Source: an uncultured Ruegeria sp. (GTDB lineage: Bacteria > Pseudomonadota > Alphaproteobacteria > Rhodobacterales > Rhodobacteraceae). Taken from it: a stretch of 64,000 bases of DNA. The stretch is taken from contig NZ_CANMFF010000006.1 of the NCBI RefSeq assembly GCF_947497005.1, forward strand, positions 186,001 to 250,000, written 5' to 3'. Position 1 is the first letter of the stretch; every line of letters begins with the position of its first letter. The notes below the pieces were generated by a model, which was not told the DNA's origin, made no database searches, and saw only the letters and a program-made list of their open reading frames with translations. Shown piece after piece: positions 8,561 through 16,673 of the stretch. Position numbers and translations under genes: made by a program.

Positions 8561-9162
8561 GTCGTCCTATCATCGCCATTCTGCGTGGATTGAAACCTCA
8601 GGAAGCCAAGGCCGTCGGGCGTGCTCTCATTGATGCCGGGATCGATCGGATCGAAGTGCCACTCAATTCACCGGACCCGCTCGACAGCATCGGCATATTG
8701 GCGGAAGTTTTTGGAAGTCAGGCTCTGATCGGTGCGGGCACTGTTTTGACGGTCGATCAGGTGGACACTGTCTCGGCTGTTGGCGGCAAGCTGGTGGTGT
8801 CGCCCAACTATGATGCGGGTGTGATCCAACATTCCGTTGCGCTGGGTATGCAAAGCTGGCCGGGTGTTTACACCCCAACCGAAGCCTTTGCAGCCCTCAA
8901 GGCCGGAGCCACAGGGTTGAAGCTGTTTCCGGGTGTGATGGCCGGTCCGACGGGATTGGCCGCATTGCGTCCGGTTTTACCCACGGACACACTTGTCTTT
9001 GCAGTCGGTGGGGCCGGGCCTGAGAATTTCGGACAATGGATAAAAGCCGGTGCGAATGGTTTCGGGATAGGATCGGCGCTTTATAAACCCGGCATGGATG
9101 TCGCCGAAATCGCAGACCGCGCCCGGCAGATCGTAACGGCCTATGACGAGGCTGTTGGATGA
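8557..9162 (+). CDS. dgoA: 2-dehydro-3-deoxy-6-phosphogalactonate aldolase
   Basis: A 201-residue class I aldolase of the KDPG/KDPGal family. EVPLNSPDPLDSI near residue 30 is typical of DgoA rather than Eda, and the Schiff-base lysine is in GLKLFPG near residue 125. It splits KDPGal to pyruvate and glyceraldehyde-3-phosphate. Start and stop overlap the neighbours by four bases each (ATGA), so it is translated together with dgoK and the lactonase. Confidence 0.93.
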   Translation: MSRPIIAILRGLKPQEAKAVGRALIDAGIDRIEVPLNSPDPLDSIGILAEVFGSQALIGAGTVLTVDQVDTVSAVGGKLVVSPNYDAGVIQHSVALGMQSWPGVYTPTEAFAALKAGATGLKLFPGVMAGPTGLAALRPVLPTDTLVFAVGGAGPENFGQWIKAGANGFGIGSALYKPGMDVAEIADRARQIVTAYDEAVG

Positions 9163-10019
9163 GCACGATCTTTGACGACCGCCCCTGCAAGCTGGGCGAA
9201 GGCCCGTTGTGGCACCCTGAAAGACAACAGCTTTTCTGGTTTGATATCATCGGCAAACGCCTAATGACTCGTGAAGGCGATAAGCCAAAAAGCTGGTCCT
9301 TCGACGAATATGTCTCTGCCGCAGGTTGGGTCGATTACGATACATTGTTAATGGCTTCGGAAACCGGTCTTTGGCGTTTTGACTTGCTGTCCAGTGAACG
9401 GATTTTGATCGCGCCTGTGGAAGCGGATAACCCCGTCACCCGTTCAAATGACGGACGCGCCGATCCGTGGGGGGGATTTTGGATCGGAACAATGGGCAAG
9501 CAAGCTGAGTCTGGGGCTGGATCAATCTATCGCTTCTGGAAAGGTGAACTGAGGCGCCTGATTGCGGATGTGACAATCTCGAATGCGATCTGTTTTGCCG
9601 CTGATCGTTCGGTTGCCTATTTCTGTGACACGGCAACAAAGCACGTCAGACGATGGCGTCTGAACCCCGAAACCGGATGGCCGGAGGGGGACAGCAGAGT
9701 TTTTCTGGATTTACGCGAAGAAGGCCTGAACCCAGATGGGGCGGTCGTTGATGCCGAGGGGAATATCTGGATTGCACAATGGGGCGCTGGACGGGTCGCG
9801 GCATACACAGCCGACGGTCAGTTTCTGAGCGCTGTTTCCGTAGACGCATCACATACGTCGTGCCCCGCTTTCGGTGGCAGAGATCTGACGACGCTGTTTT
9901 GTACGTCGGCGCGTCAGGGGCTGAGTAAGGAGGCAATTAGAAGCCAACCAGAAAACGGCATGACTTTTGCCGCGCCAAACGCGGGGCAAGGTCAGGCAGA
10001 ACACCAGGTCATCCTATGA
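9159..10019 (+). CDS. SMP-30/gluconolactonase-family sugar lactonase
   Basis: The 286-residue protein is a six-bladed beta-propeller lactonase of the SMP-30 family. The metal-binding Glu is in LGEGPLWHPE near residue 15; SNDGRADPWGGFWIGTMG and LNPDGAVVDAEGNIWIAQW supply the conserved Asn and Asp ligands. In this operon it most likely opens galactono-lactone to galactonate, linking the dehydrogenase and dehydratase steps. Arabinonolactone and gluconolactone are alternatives seen in the family. It overlaps both neighbours by four bases. Confidence 0.9.
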   Translation: MSTIFDDRPCKLGEGPLWHPERQQLFWFDIIGKRLMTREGDKPKSWSFDEYVSAAGWVDYDTLLMASETGLWRFDLLSSERILIAPVEADNPVTRSNDGRADPWGGFWIGTMGKQAESGAGSIYRFWKGELRRLIADVTISNAICFAADRSVAYFCDTATKHVRRWRLNPETGWPEGDSRVFLDLREEGLNPDGAVVDAEGNIWIAQWGAGRVAAYTADGQFLSAVSVDASHTSCPAFGGRDLTTLFCTSARQGLSKEAIRSQPENGMTFAAPNAGQGQAEHQVIL

Positions 10020-11932
10020 AGCCGGAACTTGGCGTTTGTTACTACCCCGAACACTGGCCTGAGACGATGTGGGCGGAAGATGCCGCACATATGGTCGAAA
10101 CAGGCTTGACCTGGGTGCGCATTGGAGAATTCGCATGGAGCCGTATGGAGCCGCAACCCGGTGATTTGCAGTTCGAGTGGCTGGATCGCGCGATTGAGAC
10201 ACTTGGGTCAGCCGGGTTGAAGATTGTGCTTGGCACCCCGACGGCTACACCGCCGCGGTGGATGTTGGACAAGCATCCGGACATGCTGGCCGTGGACCAG
10301 CGCGGAAACACGCGCAAATTTGGGTCGCGGCGACATTATTGCTTTAGCCATCAGGGCTATGTCGATGAATGCACCCGCATTGCAGTGATAATGGGTGAGC
10401 GTTACGGCGAAAACCCGCACGTTGCTGCCTGGCAGATTGATAACGAATATGGGTGTCACGACACCACGGTCAGCTACAGCACCCCTGCCCTTCAGGCGTT
10501 TCGCCACTGGCTAGCCGCTCAATACGCAACCATCGATACGCTGAACGAAGCATGGGGCAATGTGTTCTGGTCGATGGAATATCGCGACTTCGAAGAAATC
10601 GATTTACCCAATCAAACCGTGACTGAACCGAACCCTGCCCATGTATTGGCTTTCCGGCGTTTCAGCTCGCAGCAGGTTGTGACGTTCAACAAGGCTCAGG
10701 TGGATGCGCTGCGGCCATTGACCGACGCGCCGCTTTTGCACAATTACATGGGCCGCACTCTGGATTTCGACCATTTCAAGGTCGGAGCAGATCTGGATAT
10801 CGCCACCTGGGACAGCTATCCGATCGGTTTCTTATCGGACCGGCTGGAAGGCGGCGAAGCGCATAAGATCGCCTTTCTTCAGCAGGGCGATCCGGACATG
10901 CAGGCGTTTCACCATGATCTCTACCGGGCCGTTGGACGTGGCCGATGGTGGGTTATGGAACAACAACCCGGCCCGGTGAATTGGGCACCGTATAACCCGG
11001 CACCTTTGCCGGGAATGGTACGCCTGTGGTCTCTTGAGGCTGTGGCCCATGGCGCAGAAGTGGTGAGCTATTTTCGTTGGCGACAAGCCCCCTTCGCGCA
11101 AGAACAAATGCATACAGGTTTGCTGACATCGAATAATCGCCCGGCACCTGGGTTGGCCGAAGCCCAGCAGGTTGCGGATGATCTGGTCAGGTTGGGCGAG
11201 GTGCAACAGGTGCAAGCCAAAGTGGCAATTCTGTTCGACTATGCTTCGGACTGGGCGTGGTCAACACAGCCGCAGGGCGCAAGTTTTGATTATTTCCGGT
11301 TGGTCTTTTCGGCATATCGCGCTCTGCGTCGTGCCGGTTTGTCCGTTGATTTTGTTTCGACAAATGAGAATTCAGCACATTATGCACTGATCCTGGCACC
11401 CGGCTTGGCAACAATTGATCCAGATTTGGAACATCGCCTAGCCAAAAGCTGCGATCTGGCAATCCTTGGGCCGCGCAGTGGCGCGATCACTCACGATTTT
11501 CAAATACCCAACTCGGGCCGACCCGGCCTGTGTAAATTAGATTGCGATGTTGATTTGGTTGAATCTCTGCCGTCCACAAGTGAACGCGCGGTTCATGGGG
11601 GCGGCGCGGCGCGGCATTGGATCGACCGGCTATCAGGACAGGCTGAAGACCTTCTGAGCTTTGAGGATGGGACGTCCGCACTCAAGGCAGGAGATGGAAT
11701 TTGGTATCTGGCAGGTTTCCCGGACGAAACGCTTTGGGATCGAGTCATCGCCATGGCTGCGAAAAAAACTGGGTTAGATCTGCAAAAAACACCGCAGGGA
11801 CTGCGACTTCGCGAGACGGCCAACCATGTATTCCTGATCAACTACAATGCTGAACCCGCGGTCTGGAACGGGCACACCGTCCAAGGCTGTGACGTTGAAA
11901 TCCTGAAACGCGATCCGTCCGAACCGACCTGA
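10016..11932 (+). CDS. GH42 beta-galactosidase
   Basis: The 638-residue enzyme is a family 42 beta-galactosidase. It begins with the hallmark LGVCYYPEHWPE; the acid/base Glu is E144 in WQIDNEYG and the nucleophile is E315 in WVMEQQPG. There is no signal peptide, so it acts in the cytoplasm on imported beta-galactosides. It is the last gene of the operon and overlaps the lactonase by ATGA. Only 40 bases separate it from the convergent permease gene ending at 11973. A second GH42 is encoded at 16674-18638. Confidence 0.93.
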   Translation: MKPELGVCYYPEHWPETMWAEDAAHMVETGLTWVRIGEFAWSRMEPQPGDLQFEWLDRAIETLGSAGLKIVLGTPTATPPRWMLDKHPDMLAVDQRGNTRKFGSRRHYCFSHQGYVDECTRIAVIMGERYGENPHVAAWQIDNEYGCHDTTVSYSTPALQAFRHWLAAQYATIDTLNEAWGNVFWSMEYRDFEEIDLPNQTVTEPNPAHVLAFRRFSSQQVVTFNKAQVDALRPLTDAPLLHNYMGRTLDFDHFKVGADLDIATWDSYPIGFLSDRLEGGEAHKIAFLQQGDPDMQAFHHDLYRAVGRGRWWVMEQQPGPVNWAPYNPAPLPGMVRLWSLEAVAHGAEVVSYFRWRQAPFAQEQMHTGLLTSNNRPAPGLAEAQQVADDLVRLGEVQQVQAKVAILFDYASDWAWSTQPQGASFDYFRLVFSAYRALRRAGLSVDFVSTNENSAHYALILAPGLATIDPDLEHRLAKSCDLAILGPRSGAITHDFQIPNSGRPGLCKLDCDVDLVESLPSTSERAVHGGGAARHWIDRLSGQAEDLLSFEDGTSALKAGDGIWYLAGFPDETLWDRVIAMAAKKTGLDLQKTPQGLRLRETANHVFLINYNAEPAVWNGHTVQGCDVEILKRDPSEPT

Positions 11933-11972
11933 AGTCCGTCCGGGCGGATGCCGAGGTTATGGCCCTGCGCCG

Positions 11973-13244
11973 CTATTCGTCGCCTTGCAGGCTGTTGGGG
12001 TCAAACACCCCCCCAAAACCACTGTTGTTTGATGGAGCGCTTTCTGGTTCAGAAACGCCATCTTCACCTTCGGTTTCACTGCCATCCAGCGAGTTCGGCG
12101 CGAACACATTGCCAAAGCCGCTGTTATTCGATGGTTTCGGAGCAGTTTGCGCGCCGCCTTGTTCGGCTTCTTCAGCTTCACGCTGCTTGCGGCGCTCCTC
12201 GCGCTGTTTGCGCAGTTCCTGAATGCGCTGTTCCGCTTCCAGCTGCTTTTGCTCGCGAATATCAGCGATACACTGCCCCGGATTGTAGGTTGCCGCCGTT
12301 CCCACAACGGTGATCGTGGCGACGGCAAAAACAACCAGCAGAACAGCAGCCATGTTACCAGCAAAGAAGCTGGGCAGTTTGATCTTGCCTGCCAGTTCCT
12401 CAACCGTTGCATTCTTGCGCGCAACAGCCACCAGTTCCTGACGCTTCAGCTTGGCTTCGTTCATTAGTGCGAAGAACACTGTCAGCGCTACGATGATAAA
12501 GGCCAGTGCCGAAATAGCGGGCGTGATGCCATAGCGGACTTTTTGGGCCAGCTCAATCGTCAGCGTCGGGTATTCACCAAAGGTGAACGTCGTGGTGTTA
12601 TAGTTCTCGAATGATGCGAGAAACGCCAAGACCGCTGCCGATGCAATCGCCGGGCGCATGAACGGCAACAGGATCTTGCGGAAAGCCTGTGCGTGGCTGG
12701 CACCAAGGTCCAGCGCCGCCTCGGTCAAGGCAACATCATAGCGCTGCAACCGCGCCACCAGCACCAGCATACAATAGCTGGCGATAAAGGTGGATTGGCC
12801 GATCACTGTCAGGAAGATACCATTCGACAGGAAGCTGTCCGCCCCCAGCCCCAGCATGCGGTTGATCCGGTCCCAGAACACCAGTGTCGAGATACCCAGA
12901 ACCACGCCCGGGATCAGGATCGGTGCGATGATAATCGTATAGTACGTCGCGCGCAGCTTGGGCCAAATCTGTGTCAACATCAGCGCGCCCGCCAGGCCCA
13001 TCGCCACGGAAAGCACAACCGTTCCAAGACCGATGATCAACGAGTTCTTGATCCCGTTCAGGATACGCTGATCCTGAAACAGCTCGCCAAACCACTGGAA
13101 GGTCAGACATTCCCATGGGCTCATCCGAGGGAACCCGGACGAGTTGAAAGCGGTGATCGACATGATCACCAGCGGACCCAGCAGATACAGGAAGAAGATC
13201 GCCAGATAGACCCAGATGCTTATGCGGAGGAAGGAATTATTCAT
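11973..13244 (-). CDS. Polyamine-type ABC permease (PotC-like) with long C-terminal extension
   Basis: ATG 13244, overlapping the stop of the upstream permease, gives 423 residues; PotC proteins are usually near 270. The first part is a normal PotC-type permease with an EAA loop (EAALDLGASHAQAFRKILLPFMRP). After the usual last helix come an extra hydrophobic segment (FFAGNMAAVLLVVFAVATI), a charged coiled-coil-like stretch rich in Glu, Gln, Arg and Lys, and two copies of a 20-residue unit beginning PSNNSGFG. The extension is encoded in the same frame and is not a frameshift product. Its function is unknown. The open frame beyond 13244 lies inside the neighbouring gene. Confidence 0.85.
   Translation of the reverse strand: MNNSFLRISIWVYLAIFFLYLLGPLVIMSITAFNSSGFPRMSPWECLTFQWFGELFQDQRILNGIKNSLIIGLGTVVLSVAMGLAGALMLTQIWPKLRATYYTIIIAPILIPGVVLGISTLVFWDRINRMLGLGADSFLSNGIFLTVIGQSTFIASYCMLVLVARLQRYDVALTEAALDLGASHAQAFRKILLPFMRPAIASAAVLAFLASFENYNTTTFTFGEYPTLTIELAQKVRYGITPAISALAFIIVALTVFFALMNEAKLKRQELVAVARKNATVEELAGKIKLPSFFAGNMAAVLLVVFAVATITVVGTAATYNPGQCIADIREQKQLEAEQRIQELRKQREERRKQREAEEAEQGGAQTAPKPSNNSGFGNVFAPNSLDGSETEGEDGVSEPESAPSNNSGFGGVFDPNSLQGDE
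11976..12035 (-). repeat. Second copy of 20-residue tail repeat in the PotC-like protein
   Basis: Encodes PSNNSGFGGVFDPNSLQGDE, the last 20 residues of the permease. It matches the copy at 12075-12134 at 16 of 20 residues, while synonymous codons differ (AAT versus AAC, GGC versus GGT), so the similarity has been kept at protein level. Confidence 0.85.
12075..12134 (-). repeat. First copy of 20-residue tail repeat in the PotC-like protein
   Basis: Encodes PSNNSGFGNVFAPNSLDGSE. It is separated from the second copy by an acidic linker of 13 residues. It is part of the cytoplasmic or periplasmic tail, depending on how the extra membrane segment is inserted. Confidence 0.85.
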
Positions 13245-14161
13245 TTCCCGATGTCCCCCATGTTCACTTTGAACAGACGCATCACTGCAAGGACGAACAG
13301 GATACAGGTCACCAGCAGCACGATCGCGTATGCAGCCCCCTGCGGCCAATCGTTGTTGTCATTGAACTGCTGATAGATCAGTTGGGTGAACCACAGGCTG
13401 GACGGACCGCCCAGAATCTGCGGCGCAGCCAGCGCACCGGCGGACAACATGAACACCATTGTACAACCCGAGCTGATACCCGGCTTGGCATAGGGAATGA
13501 CCACACGCCAATGAATCCGCCACCAAGGCGCACCAAGGTCGCGCGCCGCTTCGATCTGGTTTTTGTCCAGACTTTCAATGACGTTGTACATCGGGAAGAT
13601 CATCAGCAGGATATAGGCATAGCCCAACCCGGCGTAGAGCGCGATGTCGTTACGGATGAAATCAAACGGCGTATCCCAGACACCCAGTCCCAAGAACAGT
13701 GTGTTCAGCACCCCTGTCTCACCGAAGATGATGCGCAACGCAAATGCGCGCAGGATTTCGTTGATCCAGTAAGGGATGATAAGCATGATCGCAAAAATGC
13801 GGATATGGCTACCTTCGGATTGCCCCAGATAGTAAGCAATCGGATAACAAATGATCAGGTTGAAAATCGTGACGCACACGGCCGCCACGAGGGTGCGGAA
13901 GAACACCCTCAGGTCGACTGTGTTATAGTCCTGACTGCCTCCCTCGGGGCCGTAGATCAGGTATTTGTAGTTCTCTAGCGTATAGACGTCCTTTGGTCCG
14001 CCAATTTCTGGCGGTGGCAGGTTCGGACGGAACGAAAAGTCCAGCATCGACAGCTGCGGCAGGATGATCAGGCCGATTGTCCAGAACAGGACCAGGCCCA
14101 GGATTGCTAACCCCATACCGGTGCCGTTGCGATTGAAGAACTCCTTCAGAAACTGGGGCAT
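13241..14161 (-). CDS. Polyamine-type ABC permease (PotB-like)
   Basis: The 306-residue membrane protein has a first helix at about residues 17-36, a periplasmic loop of about 60 residues, then five more helices. The EAA loop is IEAARDLGAPWWRIHWRVVIPYAKP near residue 205. Its stop overlaps the start of the PotC-like gene (ATGA), and the ATPase gene lies 12 bases upstream. Together with the genes at 14174 and 15403 it makes a complete PotABCD-type importer; the transported polyamine is not determined. Confidence 0.9.
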   Translation of the reverse strand: MPQFLKEFFNRNGTGMGLAILGLVLFWTIGLIILPQLSMLDFSFRPNLPPPEIGGPKDVYTLENYKYLIYGPEGGSQDYNTVDLRVFFRTLVAAVCVTIFNLIICYPIAYYLGQSEGSHIRIFAIMLIIPYWINEILRAFALRIIFGETGVLNTLFLGLGVWDTPFDFIRNDIALYAGLGYAYILLMIFPMYNVIESLDKNQIEAARDLGAPWWRIHWRVVIPYAKPGISSGCTMVFMLSAGALAAPQILGGPSSLWFTQLIYQQFNDNNDWPQGAAYAIVLLVTCILFVLAVMRLFKVNMGDIGK

Positions 14162-14173
14162 GAGTTGGTCCCC

Positions 14174-15286
14174 TTATTCTGCGGCCAGTTCACCCGCCGG
14201 GACGATGACGGCGTTATGCGTCTCGTATTCCAACGTGATGTTCTGTCCGGTGTGATCGTCGAAAGACTGTCCGTGATTCGGGATCGACACTTTGATCTCT
14301 TTCCCACCTTCCCCTTCGGTAAAGATGTTGAAGGCGTTGCCTTCGAACTCTTCGTGGTTGACACGCGCCGTGACGAAATGATCGCCTGAGGCGCCATCGG
14401 GTGCAATGGCAAAGGCTTCGGGGCGTACGAACATCATTGCGTCGTCGCCTTCCTTCATCTTGCCTTGATTGGTTGTCGAAATCCGCGCCACCAGATCGCC
14501 CGAGCGATTGGTCGCAATCAGAGCCTCATTGCCCATGATTTGTTTAACTTTGCCGCGAAACACGTTGTTTTCGCCCACAAAAGAGGCCGCGAAAGCCGTA
14601 TTGGGATCATTGTAGATGGTCTTGCCATCGGCAATCTGATCGATCACACCCGCGCGCATAACAGCGATATTGTCCGACATGGTCAACGCTTCTCCCTGGT
14701 CATGGGTGATATAAATGAATGTGATGCCGACGCGCTTTTGAATTTCACGTAGCTCGGTCCGCATGTGTTGGCGCAGTTTTAGGTCAAGTGCCGACAGCGG
14801 TTCATCCAGCAACAGAACGTCAGGCTCGGCGCACAAAGCACGGGCTATAGCAACACGTTGGCGCTGACCGCCTGACAATTCGTTAGGCAGTTTGTCCCCC
14901 TGATCCGGCAGCGCGATCATGTCCAGAAGCTCATCGGCGCGCTTGCGGCGTTCGGCGCTGCTGGCACCTTTGATTTCCATCGAAAACGTGATGTTTTCCC
15001 AGACCTTCATCAACGGGAACAGCGCGAGGTTCTGAAAGATCAACGCCGTAGGCCGCTTGTTGGGCCCGATGCCCCGCATGTTATTGCCACCAATCAGAAC
15101 ATTGCCTTCACTGGGCTCAAGGAACCCTGAAACAGCCCTTAGGATGGTTGTTTTACCGCAGCCGGACGGCCCGAGGAACGAAAAGAAATCTCCCCCGTTG
15201 ATTTTGACGTTTGCATCGCGCACGGCGACGAAGTCACCGAAACGGATCCACAGGTTTTCCAGATCGACTCCGACCCCTGCACTCAT
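14174..15286 (-). CDS. Polyamine-type ABC transporter ATPase (PotA-like)
   Basis: The protein has 370 residues from ATG 15286, preceded by GGAGA; the frame continues to 15328 but lacks a better start there. It carries Walker A GPSGCGKTT, signature LSGGQRQR, Walker B VLLLDEPLSALD and the switch His (ITHDQGEA), followed by a TOBE-type C-terminal domain (FVGENNVFRGKVKQI, MFVRPEAFAI). It powers the adjacent permeases. It lies 116 bases downstream of the binding-protein gene, with a hairpin between. Confidence 0.92.
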   Translation of the reverse strand: MSAGVGVDLENLWIRFGDFVAVRDANVKINGGDFFSFLGPSGCGKTTILRAVSGFLEPSEGNVLIGGNNMRGIGPNKRPTALIFQNLALFPLMKVWENITFSMEIKGASSAERRKRADELLDMIALPDQGDKLPNELSGGQRQRVAIARALCAEPDVLLLDEPLSALDLKLRQHMRTELREIQKRVGITFIYITHDQGEALTMSDNIAVMRAGVIDQIADGKTIYNDPNTAFAASFVGENNVFRGKVKQIMGNEALIATNRSGDLVARISTTNQGKMKEGDDAMMFVRPEAFAIAPDGASGDHFVTARVNHEEFEGNAFNIFTEGEGGKEIKVSIPNHGQSFDDHTGQNITLEYETHNAVIVPAGELAAE

Positions 15287-15364
15287 TTTTGGTATCTCCC
15301 TGAGGCACGCACTTTCACCGCACCACATAACTGTCCGTTACGCCGGAGCGGCGCACAGATGATT

Positions 15365-15387
15365 GCCCCTCGCAAATCGCGAGGGGC
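15365..15387 (-). other. Stem-loop between binding-protein and ATPase genes
   Basis: GCCCCTCGC and GCGAGGGGC form a perfect 9-bp stem around a 5-base loop, 15 bases past the binding-protein stop. No T-run follows on the minus strand, so it is more likely a processing or stability element than a full terminator. Confidence 0.6.
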
Positions 15388-15402
15388 CAGGTTTCGAAAC
15401 GC

Positions 15403-16527
15403 TTAAGCGCTCTTGAACTTATTGACGAACTCGGTCCGGGTTTCCGCATACCAAGGCGCTTCGGCCGGCCATGGGTTGAGGTTGGCCAGAGAGTCGCCCG
15501 GATAGGCCTCTGCAAAGTTCTTTTTGTAGGTGTCGCCCGAGTATTGGTCTGCGCCCAGAACAGGTGAGTTGTACCCGTGGCTGTCGATGGCAACACCAGC
15601 AGGCTTGGCCTGATAGGCGAAGTCGATGAAGGCGTAGATCTGATCGATGTTCGCCGCGCCTGTTGGAATCGACATGCCGTCAACCCAAGCCATCGCACCT
15701 TCAACAGGTGCCTGATAGTGCACAGGCTCACCAGCAGACTTCAGCGCCAATGGCGGGCCGTCCCAGGTTTGACCTACGATGACGCCTTCGTTCAAAAGAC
15801 CGTTTTTCTGAGTGTCGGCATCGTTCCAGATCAGCTTGATGCGATCCTTGCGTGCGACACACCAGTCGGTGATCTGACCCCAAACTTTGCGCATGGTGTC
15901 TTCGTCACCATAAGCGGCCCAGACCGAACCGGGCTCCATCTCGCCAACGCTCTCCATGTAAAGACCGGCACCCAGCATCATCGAATGCGCGCGGCCCATG
16001 GTTTTGCCCGCATTCGCTTCCGACCACACATCGCCGTAAGATGGCGCGTCACCTTCCGGTAGCCACAGGTCAGTTCGGTATGCGATTCCTTCAGTACCCC
16101 AGATATGCGGCAGCCAGTGTGCACCAGAACCACCAAAGTCCCAGGCGTCGGTGCCGATCTTGGCCATGGCAGGATTCACCAGATCGATTGGAACCTTGTT
16201 CATGTCAAAGGGCTGGAGCAATTCCAGTGGCTCCCACTGCAGCGAGCGGTTGTTGGTGGGTGAGACGATGTCAAAGCCCTGGCCCTTGGTGGCCTTCATC
16301 TTGTTGATGATCTCTTCATTCGAGCCGATACCGGTATAGTTCACCTTGATTCCGGTAAGAGTCTCAAACTCTTCGATAAAGCTGGGTGGCAGATAGTCCG
16401 ACCACATCAGAATGTTGATTTCGCCCGACGAAGCCAGAGCGCTCTTGCTGTACAGAGGCGCTGCAAGAGCCGCAGCACCTGCGCCTTTCAGCACAGTGCG
16501 TCTCGAAAGTGTCGAATGTTTAGCCAT
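15403..16527 (-). CDS. Polyamine-type periplasmic binding protein (PotD/PotF-like), Tat signal
   Basis: The 374-residue protein starts with a twin-arginine-like leader (SRRTVLKGAGAAALAAPLYSKSALA), so it is probably exported folded. The mature part is a PotD/PotF-type binding protein (INILMWSDYLPPSFIEEFETLTGIKV, GFDIVSPTNN, WGTEGIAYRTDLW). It is the first gene of the minus-strand transporter operon 15403-11973. Substrate is likely a polyamine or related amine; the family also includes opine and mannopine binders. Confidence 0.9.
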   Translation of the reverse strand: MAKHSTLSRRTVLKGAGAAALAAPLYSKSALASSGEINILMWSDYLPPSFIEEFETLTGIKVNYTGIGSNEEIINKMKATKGQGFDIVSPTNNRSLQWEPLELLQPFDMNKVPIDLVNPAMAKIGTDAWDFGGSGAHWLPHIWGTEGIAYRTDLWLPEGDAPSYGDVWSEANAGKTMGRAHSMMLGAGLYMESVGEMEPGSVWAAYGDEDTMRKVWGQITDWCVARKDRIKLIWNDADTQKNGLLNEGVIVGQTWDGPPLALKSAGEPVHYQAPVEGAMAWVDGMSIPTGAANIDQIYAFIDFAYQAKPAGVAIDSHGYNSPVLGADQYSGDTYKKNFAEAYPGDSLANLNPWPAEAPWYAETRTEFVNKFKSA

Positions 16528-16673
16528 AGGTGTTCTCCCAATGTTGGATTAGTTTGTTTTTGTTTTTTATTCATAGGACTTTCTGTGCCCGTTCGTCAGT
16601 CCAAAAGTGACAGTTTGCGGAATTCTTATATCCAGATTTGATTTTTGACACGTTTTGGTTGCATTTCAGGGCG

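Noticed and set aside
15365..15387. Rho-independent terminator after the polyamine binding-protein gene
   Set aside because: The stem is strong, but no T-run follows on the minus strand and the operon clearly continues; listed as a stem-loop instead.
16545..16575. T-rich stretch as a terminator of the second GH42 gene
   Set aside because: No stem precedes it on either strand; it lies in the promoter side of the gene at 16527.
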